Assembly (NCBI RefSeq): GCF_900113305.1
Contig: NZ_FOOW01000006.1
Coordinates: 75,005-139,004 of the forward strand
Source of the DNA: Prevotella sp. KH2C16
Lineage (GTDB): Bacteria > Bacteroidota > Bacteroidia > Bacteroidales > Bacteroidaceae
Reading direction: 5' to 3'
DNA: 64,000 nt
Positions 23,208-32,801 of the stretch are shown here, piece by piece (the first letter of the stretch is position 1; each line of letters starts with the position of its first letter). The notes beneath the pieces were generated by a model. The model was not told the DNA's origin and searched no databases. It was given only the letters and a program-made list of their open reading frames with translations. The position numbers were made by a program, and so were the translations under genes.

Positions 23208-24431
23208 TCAGTCGGCCATATGCGTCCCGGCGACGAAGCCCGTCGTCCATGCCGCCTGAAGGTTGAAGCCGCCCGTAACGGCATCGATGTCAAGCACCTC
23301 GCCGGCAAAGTAAAGACAGGGCACCACCCTGCTTTCGAGGGTATTCCAGTCGACGGCCGAGAGCGCAATGCCCCCGCAGGTAACAAACTCCTCCTTGTAG
23401 GCGCCCTTGCCGCTTACGGCATAGACATCGTTCACAAGCGTCTCCACAAGGTGGTTCAAGCCCTTCTTGCCCACCTCGACCCACCGCTTTTCGGACGCCA
23501 GACCGCTGCGCAGAACCAAGTAATGCCAAAGCCTCGATGGCAATCCGTGCGGATTCCATGTGCCCGTCTGCTTCTGCGGATTGGCAAGGACGAACGCCTG
23601 CAGCGTGGCCTCCGTTTCCTGACGGGATACCTCCCCCATCCAGTTTACCGCCACCTGAGCCCTGTATTCCCGCTCCGCAAGATAGCGCGCGGCATGGGAA
23701 GAGAGCTTGAGCACGGCCGGACCGCTCATGCCCCAATGGGTGATGAGCAGCGGACCGGCGGCACGAAACTTGCTCCCGGGAATCGAGACGGCCGCCTCCA
23801 CCACCGTTCCCATCAGTCTGGTAAACTGCCGGTCGGCAATGTTGAAAGTAAAGAGCGACGGCACGGGCTCCGCAATCTCATGCCCCAAAGCCGCCAGCCA
23901 GCGCAGTCCCTCGCCTCGCGGCGACCCGCCCGTGGTAACGGCTACGCGGTCGAACTCCTCCGAGCGGCCGTCCCGGAAACCCAGCCGCAGCCGTCCGTCG
24001 GCCAGCGGCGTGAGTCCTTCCACACGGCAGGAGGTAACGAGCCTCACTCCGAGCCGACGCGCCTCGGCGAGCAGACAGCCGACGATGGTCATGGCATCCT
24101 GCGACTGCGGGAATACGCATTCGTCGGCTTGCGTAACGAGAGGCACGCCCCGATGCTCGAACCATGACTGGCAGTCGAAGTGGTCGAAGTGGCAGAGAAG
24201 TCGCTTCATAAGCCTGTATCCGCGCGGATAGACCTGCTTCAGGTCGCTGACCCGCCCGAAAGAATTGGTCAAGTTGCATCTCCCGCCCCCCGTTATCGCC
24301 ACCTTGGCGAGCGGCCGGGCGTTCTTCTCGTAGACGATAACCTCGGCGTCGGGCCTCAGTTCCTTTGCCCTGACGGCGGCAAAGAAGCCTGCTGCGCCCC
24401 CTCCGATGATTGCGATTCTGAGTGTTGCCAT
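23208..24431 (-). CDS. HI0933/BaiN-family FAD-dependent oxidoreductase
   Basis: The 407-residue flavoprotein begins with an FAD-binding Rossmann motif (IAIIGGGAAGFFAA) followed by ITGGGRCNLTNS, a hallmark of the HI0933/BaiN family. C-terminal motifs include TCGGIALSAVD and CLYFAGEVLDIDAVTGGFNLQAAW, the second FAD contact. Characterised relatives reduce unsaturated steroid intermediates (BaiN), but the general substrate is unknown and many genomes carry one housekeeping copy. It is transcribed alone, downstream of array B2 and upstream of the orphan leader. Confidence 0.88.
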   Translation of the reverse strand: MATLRIAIIGGGAAGFFAAVRAKELRPDAEVIVYEKNARPLAKVAITGGGRCNLTNSFGRVSDLKQVYPRGYRLMKRLLCHFDHFDCQSWFEHRGVPLVTQADECVFPQSQDAMTIVGCLLAEARRLGVRLVTSCRVEGLTPLADGRLRLGFRDGRSEEFDRVAVTTGGSPRGEGLRWLAALGHEIAEPVPSLFTFNIADRQFTRLMGTVVEAAVSIPGSKFRAAGPLLITHWGMSGPAVLKLSSHAARYLAEREYRAQVAVNWMGEVSRQETEATLQAFVLANPQKQTGTWNPHGLPSRLWHYLVLRSGLASEKRWVEVGKKGLNHLVETLVNDVYAVSGKGAYKEEFVTCGGIALSAVDWNTLESRVVPCLYFAGEVLDIDAVTGGFNLQAAWTTGFVAGTHMAD

Positions 24432-24557
24432 ACGGATTCTGTCGTGTCGTGAATAATCTGGCGGCTAAGTTACGAAAATTATCCGGAATACAAGCAACCG
24501 CCGCAAGGAAATGCGGCGGCATCTCCTCCTCGCCCTCCTGACGGCTGCCAGCGCGAC

Positions 24558-24640
24558 AAAATCGGCGAAATTGAACGACAAAATCGGCGAAATTGTCCAT
24601 CAAAATCGCCGATTTTGTAAACCTTATAACGGCATTTTAC
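24558..24640. repeat. Palindrome array B2: three AAAATCGGCG-type units plus one TAACGGC unit, 22-bp period
   Basis: Units start at 24558 and 24580. The unit at 24602 is inverted (AAAATCGCCGATTTTGT). A fourth unit in phase at 24624-24640 (TTATAACGGCATTTTAC) closely resembles the last unit of array C1 and overlaps the stop codon of the protease gene. The array lies at the 3' end of the minus-strand four-gene operon. Confidence 0.88.
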
Positions 24641-26838
24641 CTGTTTTGTCCCAACCTATGGATGGCACGGCGCAACTCTGCGTCAAGCCCTTTGTCGGTT
24701 GTCTTGATCTGCCGCAGCGACCGGGCGATGTCGGCGCGGCGGTAGCAGAGGTCATACCAGCCCAGAGTCTGTACGGCATAGAGGCGCACCTCCACAGGGC
24801 GCGACTCGTCGGCCGCAATGCGCAGAAACTCGTCGGCCATGAGCGGCGTGGGATGGTTGCGGTAGGCATAGATGTCGTTACGGTAGACACCCAGCTTCTG
24901 TCCGGGCACGGCAAGCTCCTTCAGGTCGCCGTCCATGCGCGCTTGGCCGCTACGCACAGACAGGCGAATCTCATTGAGAACCGTGTCGCCGTAGACGATA
25001 CGCCCCTCAAGCTGGCGGTCGAGCTCACGCTGCAACGCACCGGAGTCAAAAGCCATCGTGGCCCCGGAGAGCCGGAAGCTGAGTCTCCGCTCGTGTCCGC
25101 GGTTCAGGAAAGTAGCGACAAAGGCCGGGATGAGTGCCGGATCGGCGATGCGCTCCACATATTCGCCGGAGAGGCGCCGCACCAGCTCGTAGCTGTCGTT
25201 GAGGCTCATCTGGAGCGTGGAGACGGCCTGCTCAGGGAAGTTCAGCGACAGGAGCTTCACGGCCTCCATACGCACGACGAAGTTATCGGAACCCAGATAG
25301 GTGCGGTGGAGCAGTTCCGGCAGCCCCTTCTCGCCGGCATAGAGCAGCTGGCGCAAGGCCATAGCTTGTACATCGGGCAGCGTGGCGGAAAGCTGCTTGC
25401 GCCAGAAGGCCGCGTCGCGGTCATGCAGCGTCAGGGCCTGGTTGATGTCAAAGGAGAGCGAGCCGTCGCCCTTGAAGTGAAAGGTGGGATCGCCGATGAC
25501 ATGGCTTTCCAGATAACCGGTGAAGCGGTTCAGCTGTCCTACGCGCATGCCGGCGGCCAGCAGTCCGACAAACTCATCGGGCCACTTGTCCTGCAGGGCG
25601 TTCACCGTGCCGGCGACAACAGCCACCGTGTGTCCCGGGGCGAAGATGTAGGAGCCGGCGAGATAGTCTTTCTGGTGGAACGAGCCGTTGAAACACGCAT
25701 CAAAGAGGATGAAGCGGGCTCCAGGGCGGAGCTTGCGCACATCGTAGGTATGAATGTCGAGTGCCTCGTTGAACAGCGAGTCCTGCACGAGCTTGAGGGA
25801 ATCGAAGGCTTCCTCGCACCACTCCCTCGACACGCCCAGATACTCCGAATACTCCTTGATGGCCTGCTCACGGCCCACCTTGCGGGCTCTCGACGGCAAC
25901 TTGCTGCGCAGATAGAGCTTGATGTTCTCTATGCTCCCGGCAACGGATGAGGTCTCAGGATAGCCGTTGATGTACTCTGTGTCGGGAGCTCCGTGGTGAT
26001 GGAAGAGCATCACATCGAGCGCAGGGTCCTGCACTTCATTGAGGAAGATATTCTTCATGGGGAAGACATCGTCGTAGTCGAAGAACTTCACCGTGCCTCC
26101 CGGCCTGAATAGGCGCGGCATCTGCTCGCGCAGGGCCAGCTGTTCGCCCGCCCAGGCGAGCTTGTCCTGCGAATTATAGCCGTGGCCGCGAGCCATGGAG
26201 AGGTGGTCGAGCACATTGCCCGAGTCCTGCTTCTCGCGCACCACCTTCATCAGATAGTCGCTCAGGAGGCGGTATTTGTCCGTGCCCTCGGTCTCGGTAG
26301 GCTTGATGCGGCCGGAGTAGATGTCTGGCGAGAGGAAGGTCTTGGAGTCCGGCCGGAGCGAATAATAGAAGTAGAGCGGTCGGTCGGCATCCTGCCGGAT
26401 GAAGTCGAAACGTAATGAGAAATCGTCGTAGAAGCGGTCGCTGGCCACGCTCGACTCCTTCCAGTCGGCCTTCTGGTTCATCTTGAAGGCCGAGGTGAGG
26501 TACTGTGCGTCACGAATCATGGGGATTGGGATATCGCCCACGAAGACGCATCCCTCGAGAGGCTGCTTCCTGTCGGCGTGATATTTCACGAGCAATTCGC
26601 GGATGGACTCGGGCGACTTGAAGTTGCCAACTACCAGATAAGTACCCAGACCATCGGCCTCCACACTCTGCCGATAGGCATCGACGGCGGCCTTCGCATG
26701 GTCGTAACTCACCTGGTCGACGAAGATGGCGAAGCTGGTGGGCGTTTTCACCGACGGCTTCGTGATGGTCTGCGCCGCCATGCCGAGGCTCACGAGGAGC
26801 ATTAGCACGAGGGACAGGATTTTTTTCTTTCTATTCAT
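24637..26838 (-). CDS. Secreted C25/caspase-like cysteine protease with HEAT-like repeats
   Basis: The 733-residue protein has a signal peptide (about 1-22, ending MAAQ) and a caspase-fold domain related to gingipains (peptidase family C25). The catalytic His is in FHHHGAPD (His282 most likely) and the Cys in LFDACFNGSF (Cys382). Residues about 480-733 form repeated alpha-helical units resembling HEAT repeats. No C-terminal type IX sorting domain is visible, so periplasmic location is as likely as surface. It is the last gene of an operon with a TonB receptor, a DUF4876 lipoprotein and a DUF6850 barrel. It may process a protein ligand, or a component, of that system. Substrate specificity cannot be read. 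Confidence 0.75.
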   Translation of the reverse strand: MNRKKKILSLVLMLLVSLGMAAQTITKPSVKTPTSFAIFVDQVSYDHAKAAVDAYRQSVEADGLGTYLVVGNFKSPESIRELLVKYHADRKQPLEGCVFVGDIPIPMIRDAQYLTSAFKMNQKADWKESSVASDRFYDDFSLRFDFIRQDADRPLYFYYSLRPDSKTFLSPDIYSGRIKPTETEGTDKYRLLSDYLMKVVREKQDSGNVLDHLSMARGHGYNSQDKLAWAGEQLALREQMPRLFRPGGTVKFFDYDDVFPMKNIFLNEVQDPALDVMLFHHHGAPDTEYINGYPETSSVAGSIENIKLYLRSKLPSRARKVGREQAIKEYSEYLGVSREWCEEAFDSLKLVQDSLFNEALDIHTYDVRKLRPGARFILFDACFNGSFHQKDYLAGSYIFAPGHTVAVVAGTVNALQDKWPDEFVGLLAAGMRVGQLNRFTGYLESHVIGDPTFHFKGDGSLSFDINQALTLHDRDAAFWRKQLSATLPDVQAMALRQLLYAGEKGLPELLHRTYLGSDNFVVRMEAVKLLSLNFPEQAVSTLQMSLNDSYELVRRLSGEYVERIADPALIPAFVATFLNRGHERRLSFRLSGATMAFDSGALQRELDRQLEGRIVYGDTVLNEIRLSVRSGQARMDGDLKELAVPGQKLGVYRNDIYAYRNHPTPLMADEFLRIAADESRPVEVRLYAVQTLGWYDLCYRRADIARSLRQIKTTDKGLDAELRRAIHRLGQNR

Positions 26839-26885
26839 AATGTTTTCTTAAATATTGAATGACCGTAAATAATGAGGTTAAGACC

Positions 26886-28439
26886 TCAGAAATTGCACCC
26901 AGCCGTGAACGAGAGCTGCTGTCGTTTGTCGAACAGGTCGCCGCTCGGCTTCGTATAGCTGAAGCCCACCCGTGCGTAGATGTTCATCTTCTTGCCAGAC
27001 TTCACCAGCTGCGAGTAAGTGAGCGAGGCGCCCGCGTTCCAACTGTCGCTTACGAGATAGGCCTCGTCAAGCGGCTCCATGGAGGCAGCGGTGGGATAGT
27101 CGGCATTGGCGCCGCCATACTCATAGCTACCGCTCATGCCGTTGCGGAAGCCTCCGCCTACGGCCGCCAGCAGCCGGCGCTGCATGGCCGTTCCGAGCTT
27201 GAAGTTCTTCTTGACATCGGCCTGGACGGCCAGCGACTTGAAGTCCTTCGCCGACTTGGGGAGGATATACTCGCCGGCGTAGCCCACATAGGCTATCCGT
27301 GCGTCGGCACGCCAGTCGTATTCGTCGCCCGAGGGCTTGACAATGCCGTAGGCGAGAGAGGCCGACCGCACTTGATATACCGACCTCACGAGATGGGTAA
27401 GCTCCACCCAGCCGGAATGGCTTTCCGTGTTGTCGCGTTTCATCAGATACTGCGTGCCGTCAATGTGGCGGTAGTCCCAGCCGGCCTTCAGCTCATGCGT
27501 GAGGGCTTCGCCCTTGTAGAAGGCAGTAGCCTTGAGGCTGACATGTTTGTCGTCGACGGCTCCCAGCTTCTTGGGTGATGTGAAGCTCTGCTCCACATTC
27601 TCAATCTTCTTGTCGTAGGCAGCCTCGAGGAGCACATTCCACGGGCCTTGCGCATACTGATACTGCAGCCCTAAGCCCCAGAGATTGCCGAAATAGTTGA
27701 GCGTAACGCCGTCTCCCAAGCCGTGGGAGGCCGCTCCGAGACCATAGAGGATGTAATAATCCTGAGAGACATAGGTGTTCTCGTTGCTCATCTGAGCGTC
27801 CTCTTTCAGCGAGGAATAATAGACATCCAGACCTACACGGCTGGCAGGGCCGAAGGAATAGGTAACGCCCGGGCTCAGCCGCAGGTTGTAGAAGCGGCTG
27901 TCTACACGGGGGTCGCGCTGCTTGGCGGCCAGCGAAGCCTTGTAGGCTCCCGACAGACCGAAGGTGAGGCGGTTCCAGCAGAGCGGCGTGCTCACGCGGA
28001 ACGCCAAATCGTAGAACTGGTCGCGCCACTTGCTCTGATGGGTGTCGGCCACATAGAAGGGCATTCCGCGGAAGGGATCCGTTATCGAGGCGTTGTACTG
28101 TGCGTCGTCCAGGTTTTCGTGGCGGAAGTCGAACGAGCCCCACACATACACGCTCCGCAGGTTGATGAAGCCCTCGCTGCCTATGCCGAGCGTCCTGACC
28201 CGCTCGCCCTGCTGGGGGCGCTTGTAGTCGCCGCTCACGGCATCATAGCCCACCCGCACATCCGAGTAGTTGCGCGTATCATCGAAAGCCGTACCGGCGG
28301 CATTGTCTGACTGCAGCCACACGCGCCGCTCCTTCTGCCACTCGAGGGCGGCGGGCGAAAATCCCTGTGCGGCCGCCGAGAGAGAGGCCGAGAACAGCAA
28401 GCCCGCTGCCAACACCTTATTTATATAGTTGCTTTTCAT
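26886..28439 (-). CDS. DUF6850-type outer-membrane beta-barrel protein
   Basis: The 517-residue protein has a signal peptide (about 1-24, SLSAAAQ), then the motif SPAALEWQKERRVWLQSDNAAG seen in this family. A run of amphipathic strands with frequent aromatic ends follows, closing with a terminal Phe (FTAGCNF). This is the pattern of an outer-membrane barrel. It resembles the DUF6850 family, which I recall as a regular companion of DUF4876 lipoproteins and TonB receptors; no function is established. It sits 17 nt after the DUF4876 gene and 47 nt before the protease. Confidence 0.75.
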   Translation of the reverse strand: MKSNYINKVLAAGLLFSASLSAAAQGFSPAALEWQKERRVWLQSDNAAGTAFDDTRNYSDVRVGYDAVSGDYKRPQQGERVRTLGIGSEGFINLRSVYVWGSFDFRHENLDDAQYNASITDPFRGMPFYVADTHQSKWRDQFYDLAFRVSTPLCWNRLTFGLSGAYKASLAAKQRDPRVDSRFYNLRLSPGVTYSFGPASRVGLDVYYSSLKEDAQMSNENTYVSQDYYILYGLGAASHGLGDGVTLNYFGNLWGLGLQYQYAQGPWNVLLEAAYDKKIENVEQSFTSPKKLGAVDDKHVSLKATAFYKGEALTHELKAGWDYRHIDGTQYLMKRDNTESHSGWVELTHLVRSVYQVRSASLAYGIVKPSGDEYDWRADARIAYVGYAGEYILPKSAKDFKSLAVQADVKKNFKLGTAMQRRLLAAVGGGFRNGMSGSYEYGGANADYPTAASMEPLDEAYLVSDSWNAGASLTYSQLVKSGKKMNIYARVGFSYTKPSGDLFDKRQQLSFTAGCNF

Positions 28440-28456
28440 CTTTCATTTCCTCCTTG

Positions 28457-29734
28457 TTAGTAAGTTTCGTTCCATGAGGGGGTGCTCGCCCCATATCTGT
28501 GCAGCACCGGAATCACATTCCGCTCGAAGTCGTCGGTGGAATTGTTAGTATCCTGGAATATCAGGGCACCGTTGTCGCGACGCAGGGTGTCGCCGTTCTC
28601 GTCGAGGCTAACCTTGCGCACCACGCCCTGCCCGCAATAAGTGGCACCCACCCAGGTAATGCCGGCGTCGAGCACGGCACGCACGCGCTTGCCCGACGAC
28701 ATCCCCTCGTTGCGTACACACTCCACGGCGTCGAGCACATACTTGATGGGTATCTTCGCATAGAGCGTCCGACTGTTGGGCTTGCTCAGGTCGGTGGTGT
28801 GCATGGAGGGGTCGTTTACGGGGTCGTAGGACACGCCCTTGGGCACCTGGAACATGCAGTAGGCCGGACCGAAGACCGACATCAGATACTGCTTCAAAGT
28901 GCCCTTGCCGGCCGAACCGTTATAGAACACATGCAGCATGTCGGTGGCCTTCTGATCGGGATACTGCGTATTGTCCATGTTGAATTCAAACTCTGCGTGA
29001 GAGCAGTCTACCGGCGAGTTGGGATTATAGGTGTCAGACTTGTGGTTGACGGCGAACTGTGCCACCACCGCCGATTCTCCCGGCTGAAGCGGATAGTCGG
29101 TGCCCGTGCCGGGAAACTTCCATACCCGCTCGGCATACACATAGTCGATGCCGTCGGCCTCGGGCCATACGGGCAGGGTCTTGGTGGCCGTGCCGGGGTA
29201 GAGATTACCGAAATAGATGCCGTCGAGATACTGTATTTTGGAGGAGTTGTTATACACCTCGAAGAACTGATCGCGGAAGTAAGAGTTACCCACAGGGGGC
29301 CTGGAACCGGAGAAATAGAGTTCCTTGAAGACCAGCGGGCTCACTTTCAGACCCTGTACGGTAATCGTGATGTCGGTCTGTCCGTTCATCAGGGCGATGT
29401 TCACCTGATTGCCCGCCACATAATACTCTGTGCCCTCGCCGTCGAGAGCCGATCCGGATACGGACACGGTGTAGATGCCGGGTACGACATCGGCCACGCT
29501 CACCGTCTCGCCGTCAAACTCCTTCACATAGTGATAGCCGTCCTCATAGTTGTCGAGCTTCACCTTCAGACCCGAGGCCGAAGCTATGTTCTCCACCTGG
29601 ATGTCAAGGTTCACCTTCACCTTAAGGGGGGCGACCCTTTCGGAATCGCTCACGCTGCGCCACTCGTCGCAACCGGCAAGGAGCAGCACGCATGCCGTGA
29701 GCAATCCCGCTATATAATATTTTCTTTGTCTCAT
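28457..29734 (-). CDS. DUF4876-type surface or periplasmic lipoprotein
   Basis: The 425-residue lipoprotein has lipobox LAGC (Cys22). An Ig-like beta-domain follows (about 35-135: LKVKVNLDIQVEN, GETVSVADVVPGIYTVSVSG). A larger domain (about 140-425) begins LVFKELYFSGSRPP and holds FFEVYNNSSKIQYLDGIYFGN, a lamin-tail-like pattern. This matches DUF4876 proteins of Bacteroidales. It probably works as the substrate-binding partner of the TonB receptor encoded 23 nt upstream, analogous to SusD without its TPR fold. That role is inference from context. Confidence 0.75.
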   Translation of the reverse strand: MRQRKYYIAGLLTACVLLLAGCDEWRSVSDSERVAPLKVKVNLDIQVENIASASGLKVKLDNYEDGYHYVKEFDGETVSVADVVPGIYTVSVSGSALDGEGTEYYVAGNQVNIALMNGQTDITITVQGLKVSPLVFKELYFSGSRPPVGNSYFRDQFFEVYNNSSKIQYLDGIYFGNLYPGTATKTLPVWPEADGIDYVYAERVWKFPGTGTDYPLQPGESAVVAQFAVNHKSDTYNPNSPVDCSHAEFEFNMDNTQYPDQKATDMLHVFYNGSAGKGTLKQYLMSVFGPAYCMFQVPKGVSYDPVNDPSMHTTDLSKPNSRTLYAKIPIKYVLDAVECVRNEGMSSGKRVRAVLDAGITWVGATYCGQGVVRKVSLDENGDTLRRDNGALIFQDTNNSTDDFERNVIPVLHRYGASTPSWNETY

Positions 29735-29757
29735 ATTCTTTCTATTCTTGATGTTGG

Positions 29758-32601
29758 TTATATCTTCAGGGCCAGCTCCATACCAAAGTAGAAGCGGTTG
29801 TTCAGCTTGTAGAACTCGCCGGGGCTGCGCCTGCTCTCCCGACGGGGATGGCTACGGAACATGTTGTTCGCAAAGAACGACATGCGCAGCAGGTCGCCGA
29901 TTTCCTTCGTAATATTGATGTTGAAGCAGAAGTAGGGGCTGAACGACTCCTTGATGGAGTAAGAGCGGCTGCTCGAGGTGTCCAAGAGATAGTCGAGGCC
30001 GGCCTCCCTCAGCTGTTGGGTCGTGGTGTACTGCCCCGGGGTGAACCAGTTGACCCGTCCGTCGGCCAGCGCGATGTAGCCCGTGGGGATGGAGTCGTTG
30101 TGGTAGACGCCCCAGTCAGACTGATTCCAGATGGCCTGTGCCGTGAGGGTTACTACGAATCCGATGCGCGGAATATTGTGGGTGGCGCGCAGGGTGGTAA
30201 CGAACTGCTGGTCGTAATAGTCCACCTTGCGCTTGTCGTAGACGGCGATGTCCTTGCGGGCGGCGGGTGCCTCGGGGGTGTTGTCATAGAAATCGTAGGC
30301 CTCGGAGTAGTGGCTGCTCCTCATCCAACTGCCGCTCAACTGGAACGAAGTGCGGATGGACTCGATGCGGGCGACATCAATCTCGAACTCCACGCCCTTG
30401 GTATTGACGAAGTTGTTATTGGTGGGAGTATAGTAGCTAGACAGCACGGGGTATCTGCCCGTGAGCTCAAGGGCTCCCGCGGCGTTGCGCCCGTAGACAT
30501 CATAGGAAACGGGTACGAAAGTAGCCAGCGTCTTGTTCAGCGCATAGCCGTTCTTCAGCCGCTCCAAGAAACCCGTGAGCCCTACCCTCACCTTGCCCAG
30601 ACGGAGGTCAAGTCCGACCTCCGACTTGTAGTTGCGGGCTATCTTCAGGTCGCGGTTCTGCGAATTGAAGATGCGCGTGGTAGTAATAAACCTGCGGTCG
30701 GCCTCGGGTAAGTTCTCGTTGGCGAGCTCGTTCAGGTTGATGTATTCGAAGTAAGCGTTCTCGGGATAGAGATATAATAAGGTGGGCATCTTGGCTGCAA
30801 TGCCGAAGCCGCCACGCAGGGCGAGCACCTCGGGCACGATGTCAATCGAGGCGTTGAGGCGCGGCGAGAGCACGCTGCCAGCCACCGAGACATGGTCGAA
30901 GCGCAACCCTGCCTGCAGGTTCAGCGTATGGGTGCCACCGATCATCCAGTTGAAGTTGTCCTCCACGAAAGCTCCCAACTGGTTGATATACGGGATGTCC
31001 TTGTAGGCACGGGGACGGAAGGCGGCGTTCTTCTGCTGCAGGTTGCGGTAAGGCGGACGCTGGGAGTCGTAGGTCTTGCCGTCGCCCTCGTTGCCGTCGG
31101 TCTTGAAGTCCACGCCCAGCAGGATGCGGTTATTCACCCGCCCGAAGCGCTTGAAGAAGTTGGCCGTGAGCTTGGCATAGAAGTTCACTTCCCTGCTGTC
31201 GATGTCGTAGCGTCCCAGGTACGACGAGGGCAGGTACAGGGCGTAGTGCCCAGCGTCGTCCTCTCCGAAGCGGGTAATCTCCGTGCCGCCGGCCGTGAAG
31301 AGGTGCTCGCCCGCCACATTGGAGAGCACGGCACCGTCGGTCATGGTCATGGAGTAAGGCGCGTTGGCCGACGAGTAGGCCGTCTCGCTGTAGCTATCCT
31401 TGGCGGTGTAGCTGGCCGAGACCACATAGCGCAGGTTTTCCAGCCATCCGCGGCCTATGTTCCAGAGGCCGTTGGTGTTGAAGCGGAGCCCCACATCCTG
31501 CCCCCGGTGGCTGGTAAGCTCAATCTCGTCGTCGGGATTGCGGTCGCGGGCATCCTTTCCATAGAAGAAGTCGAGCGAGGTATTGCTACGCAACTTGTTG
31601 CCGAAGAAAGTGTTGGAATAGAGTACCTTGGCCGTGAGCCGTTGATAATGGTCGTAGCTCTCCGTCGGGTTCTTGATGTTGTAGGCGTAGTCAGCACTCA
31701 GGTTGAGCGATCCGCCACGCTTGCCGAGACTGAAGCCGCCGCCCACGCTGCCCTGATAGACATTGGGGTTGGCCTTGGCACGGATGCGCAAGGGCTCGCG
31801 GCCGGCCTTGGTGTGGATGATGACGGCACCCGAGGTGAGGTCGCCATACTCCACCGATGGGATGCCGCGTACGACCTCCACATTCTCGATGTTCTCCGTG
31901 GAGATGGCACGCACATCGAATCCCGAGTTGGGCGAGCTGCCTCCGGCCAGCGAAACGGCTCCCCCGGCCACCGTGGGATTCAGCGAGCTCAGGTTGGCGT
32001 TGTTGGAAATCGGGGCTCCGTCCTGGATGATGGCCGTGCCCAGCGAGTTCAGCTCGGTGTCCCGCCCGCCATCCACCTGCCGGATGTTAAGCGTCTTGGC
32101 CGAGTTCAGATCCTGATTCTTGCTGACGCCACCGGGCGTCAGAGCCATCAAGTCGGCAAGGTTCGTGGCCTGCATGTGGTCCATAGCCTGCCGTGAGATG
32201 TTGCTCGAGGTAGCCCTGCCGGCCGCACTCTGCTGTGCCGTAACCACCACCTCTTTCAGGCGGAAGTCCTCGTCCTGAAGGACAAAGTCCAGATTCTTCA
32301 TGCTCCCGCTGATGTTCAGCTCACGGTCTAGCTGCGCCTTGCCCAGGAACGAGACGCGTACCTTCACCTTGCCCACGGGCACATTGTTGATGGTGTAACG
32401 CCCGCCGCCCGCCGTCGTAGCCGCCAGCCCATAGTCAGGAAGCGAAATCGTGGCGAAGTCAAGAGGCCTCTGCCGCCCCTCGGAAACCTCGTAAACCGTC
32501 CCTGACAGGCTGTACTTCTGCTGGGCTACGGCCACAGCGGCATGAGCCAGTATCAGGAAAGCGAGCAGGCATATCCTGCCCCAGTCGTTCTTTCTTCTCA
32601 T
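29758..32601 (-). CDS. TonB-dependent outer-membrane receptor with N-terminal carboxypeptidase-like domain
   Basis: The 947-residue protein has a signal peptide (about 1-27), a CarboxypepD_reg-like domain (about 32-115), a plug domain (about 125-255, with LADLMALTPGGVSKNQ and VEVVRGIPSVEYGDLTSGAVII) and a 22-strand-type barrel ending YFGMELALKI. It imports a ligand across the outer membrane using TonB energy. It is not of the SusC/RagA subfamily and its operon partner is DUF4876, not SusD. So the cargo is more likely a metal complex, cofactor or peptide than a glycan; that is inference. First gene of a four-gene operon. Confidence 0.88.
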   Translation of the reverse strand: MRRKNDWGRICLLAFLILAHAAVAVAQQKYSLSGTVYEVSEGRQRPLDFATISLPDYGLAATTAGGGRYTINNVPVGKVKVRVSFLGKAQLDRELNISGSMKNLDFVLQDEDFRLKEVVVTAQQSAAGRATSSNISRQAMDHMQATNLADLMALTPGGVSKNQDLNSAKTLNIRQVDGGRDTELNSLGTAIIQDGAPISNNANLSSLNPTVAGGAVSLAGGSSPNSGFDVRAISTENIENVEVVRGIPSVEYGDLTSGAVIIHTKAGREPLRIRAKANPNVYQGSVGGGFSLGKRGGSLNLSADYAYNIKNPTESYDHYQRLTAKVLYSNTFFGNKLRSNTSLDFFYGKDARDRNPDDEIELTSHRGQDVGLRFNTNGLWNIGRGWLENLRYVVSASYTAKDSYSETAYSSANAPYSMTMTDGAVLSNVAGEHLFTAGGTEITRFGEDDAGHYALYLPSSYLGRYDIDSREVNFYAKLTANFFKRFGRVNNRILLGVDFKTDGNEGDGKTYDSQRPPYRNLQQKNAAFRPRAYKDIPYINQLGAFVEDNFNWMIGGTHTLNLQAGLRFDHVSVAGSVLSPRLNASIDIVPEVLALRGGFGIAAKMPTLLYLYPENAYFEYINLNELANENLPEADRRFITTTRIFNSQNRDLKIARNYKSEVGLDLRLGKVRVGLTGFLERLKNGYALNKTLATFVPVSYDVYGRNAAGALELTGRYPVLSSYYTPTNNNFVNTKGVEFEIDVARIESIRTSFQLSGSWMRSSHYSEAYDFYDNTPEAPAARKDIAVYDKRKVDYYDQQFVTTLRATHNIPRIGFVVTLTAQAIWNQSDWGVYHNDSIPTGYIALADGRVNWFTPGQYTTTQQLREAGLDYLLDTSSSRSYSIKESFSPYFCFNINITKEIGDLLRMSFFANNMFRSHPRRESRRSPGEFYKLNNRFYFGMELALKI

Positions 32602-32680
32602 ATCTTAATCGTTTTGGTCTGTCTTCAGTTCTTCATGGTCGTGAAAAAGCCATGGAGACCTTATCTTCTCTTACACAACG

Positions 32681-32711
32681 CAAATATACAACTTTTTGCG
32701 GGAATTAACAA
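32681..32711 (-). promoter_or_regulatory. Promoter of the TonB receptor operon
   Basis: Minus-strand TATATTTG (32681-32688) with TTG (32709-32711) 20 nt upstream. The predicted start is near 32674, giving a 5' UTR of about 70 nt. Confidence 0.6.
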
Positions 32712-32801
32712 TACCTAATAATAAGTATTTTTCTCCATGGAAACTTTTATGGCACATCTTAGATTTGAGGCCATATAAGATACTTCATCATAATCCCATT
32801 T

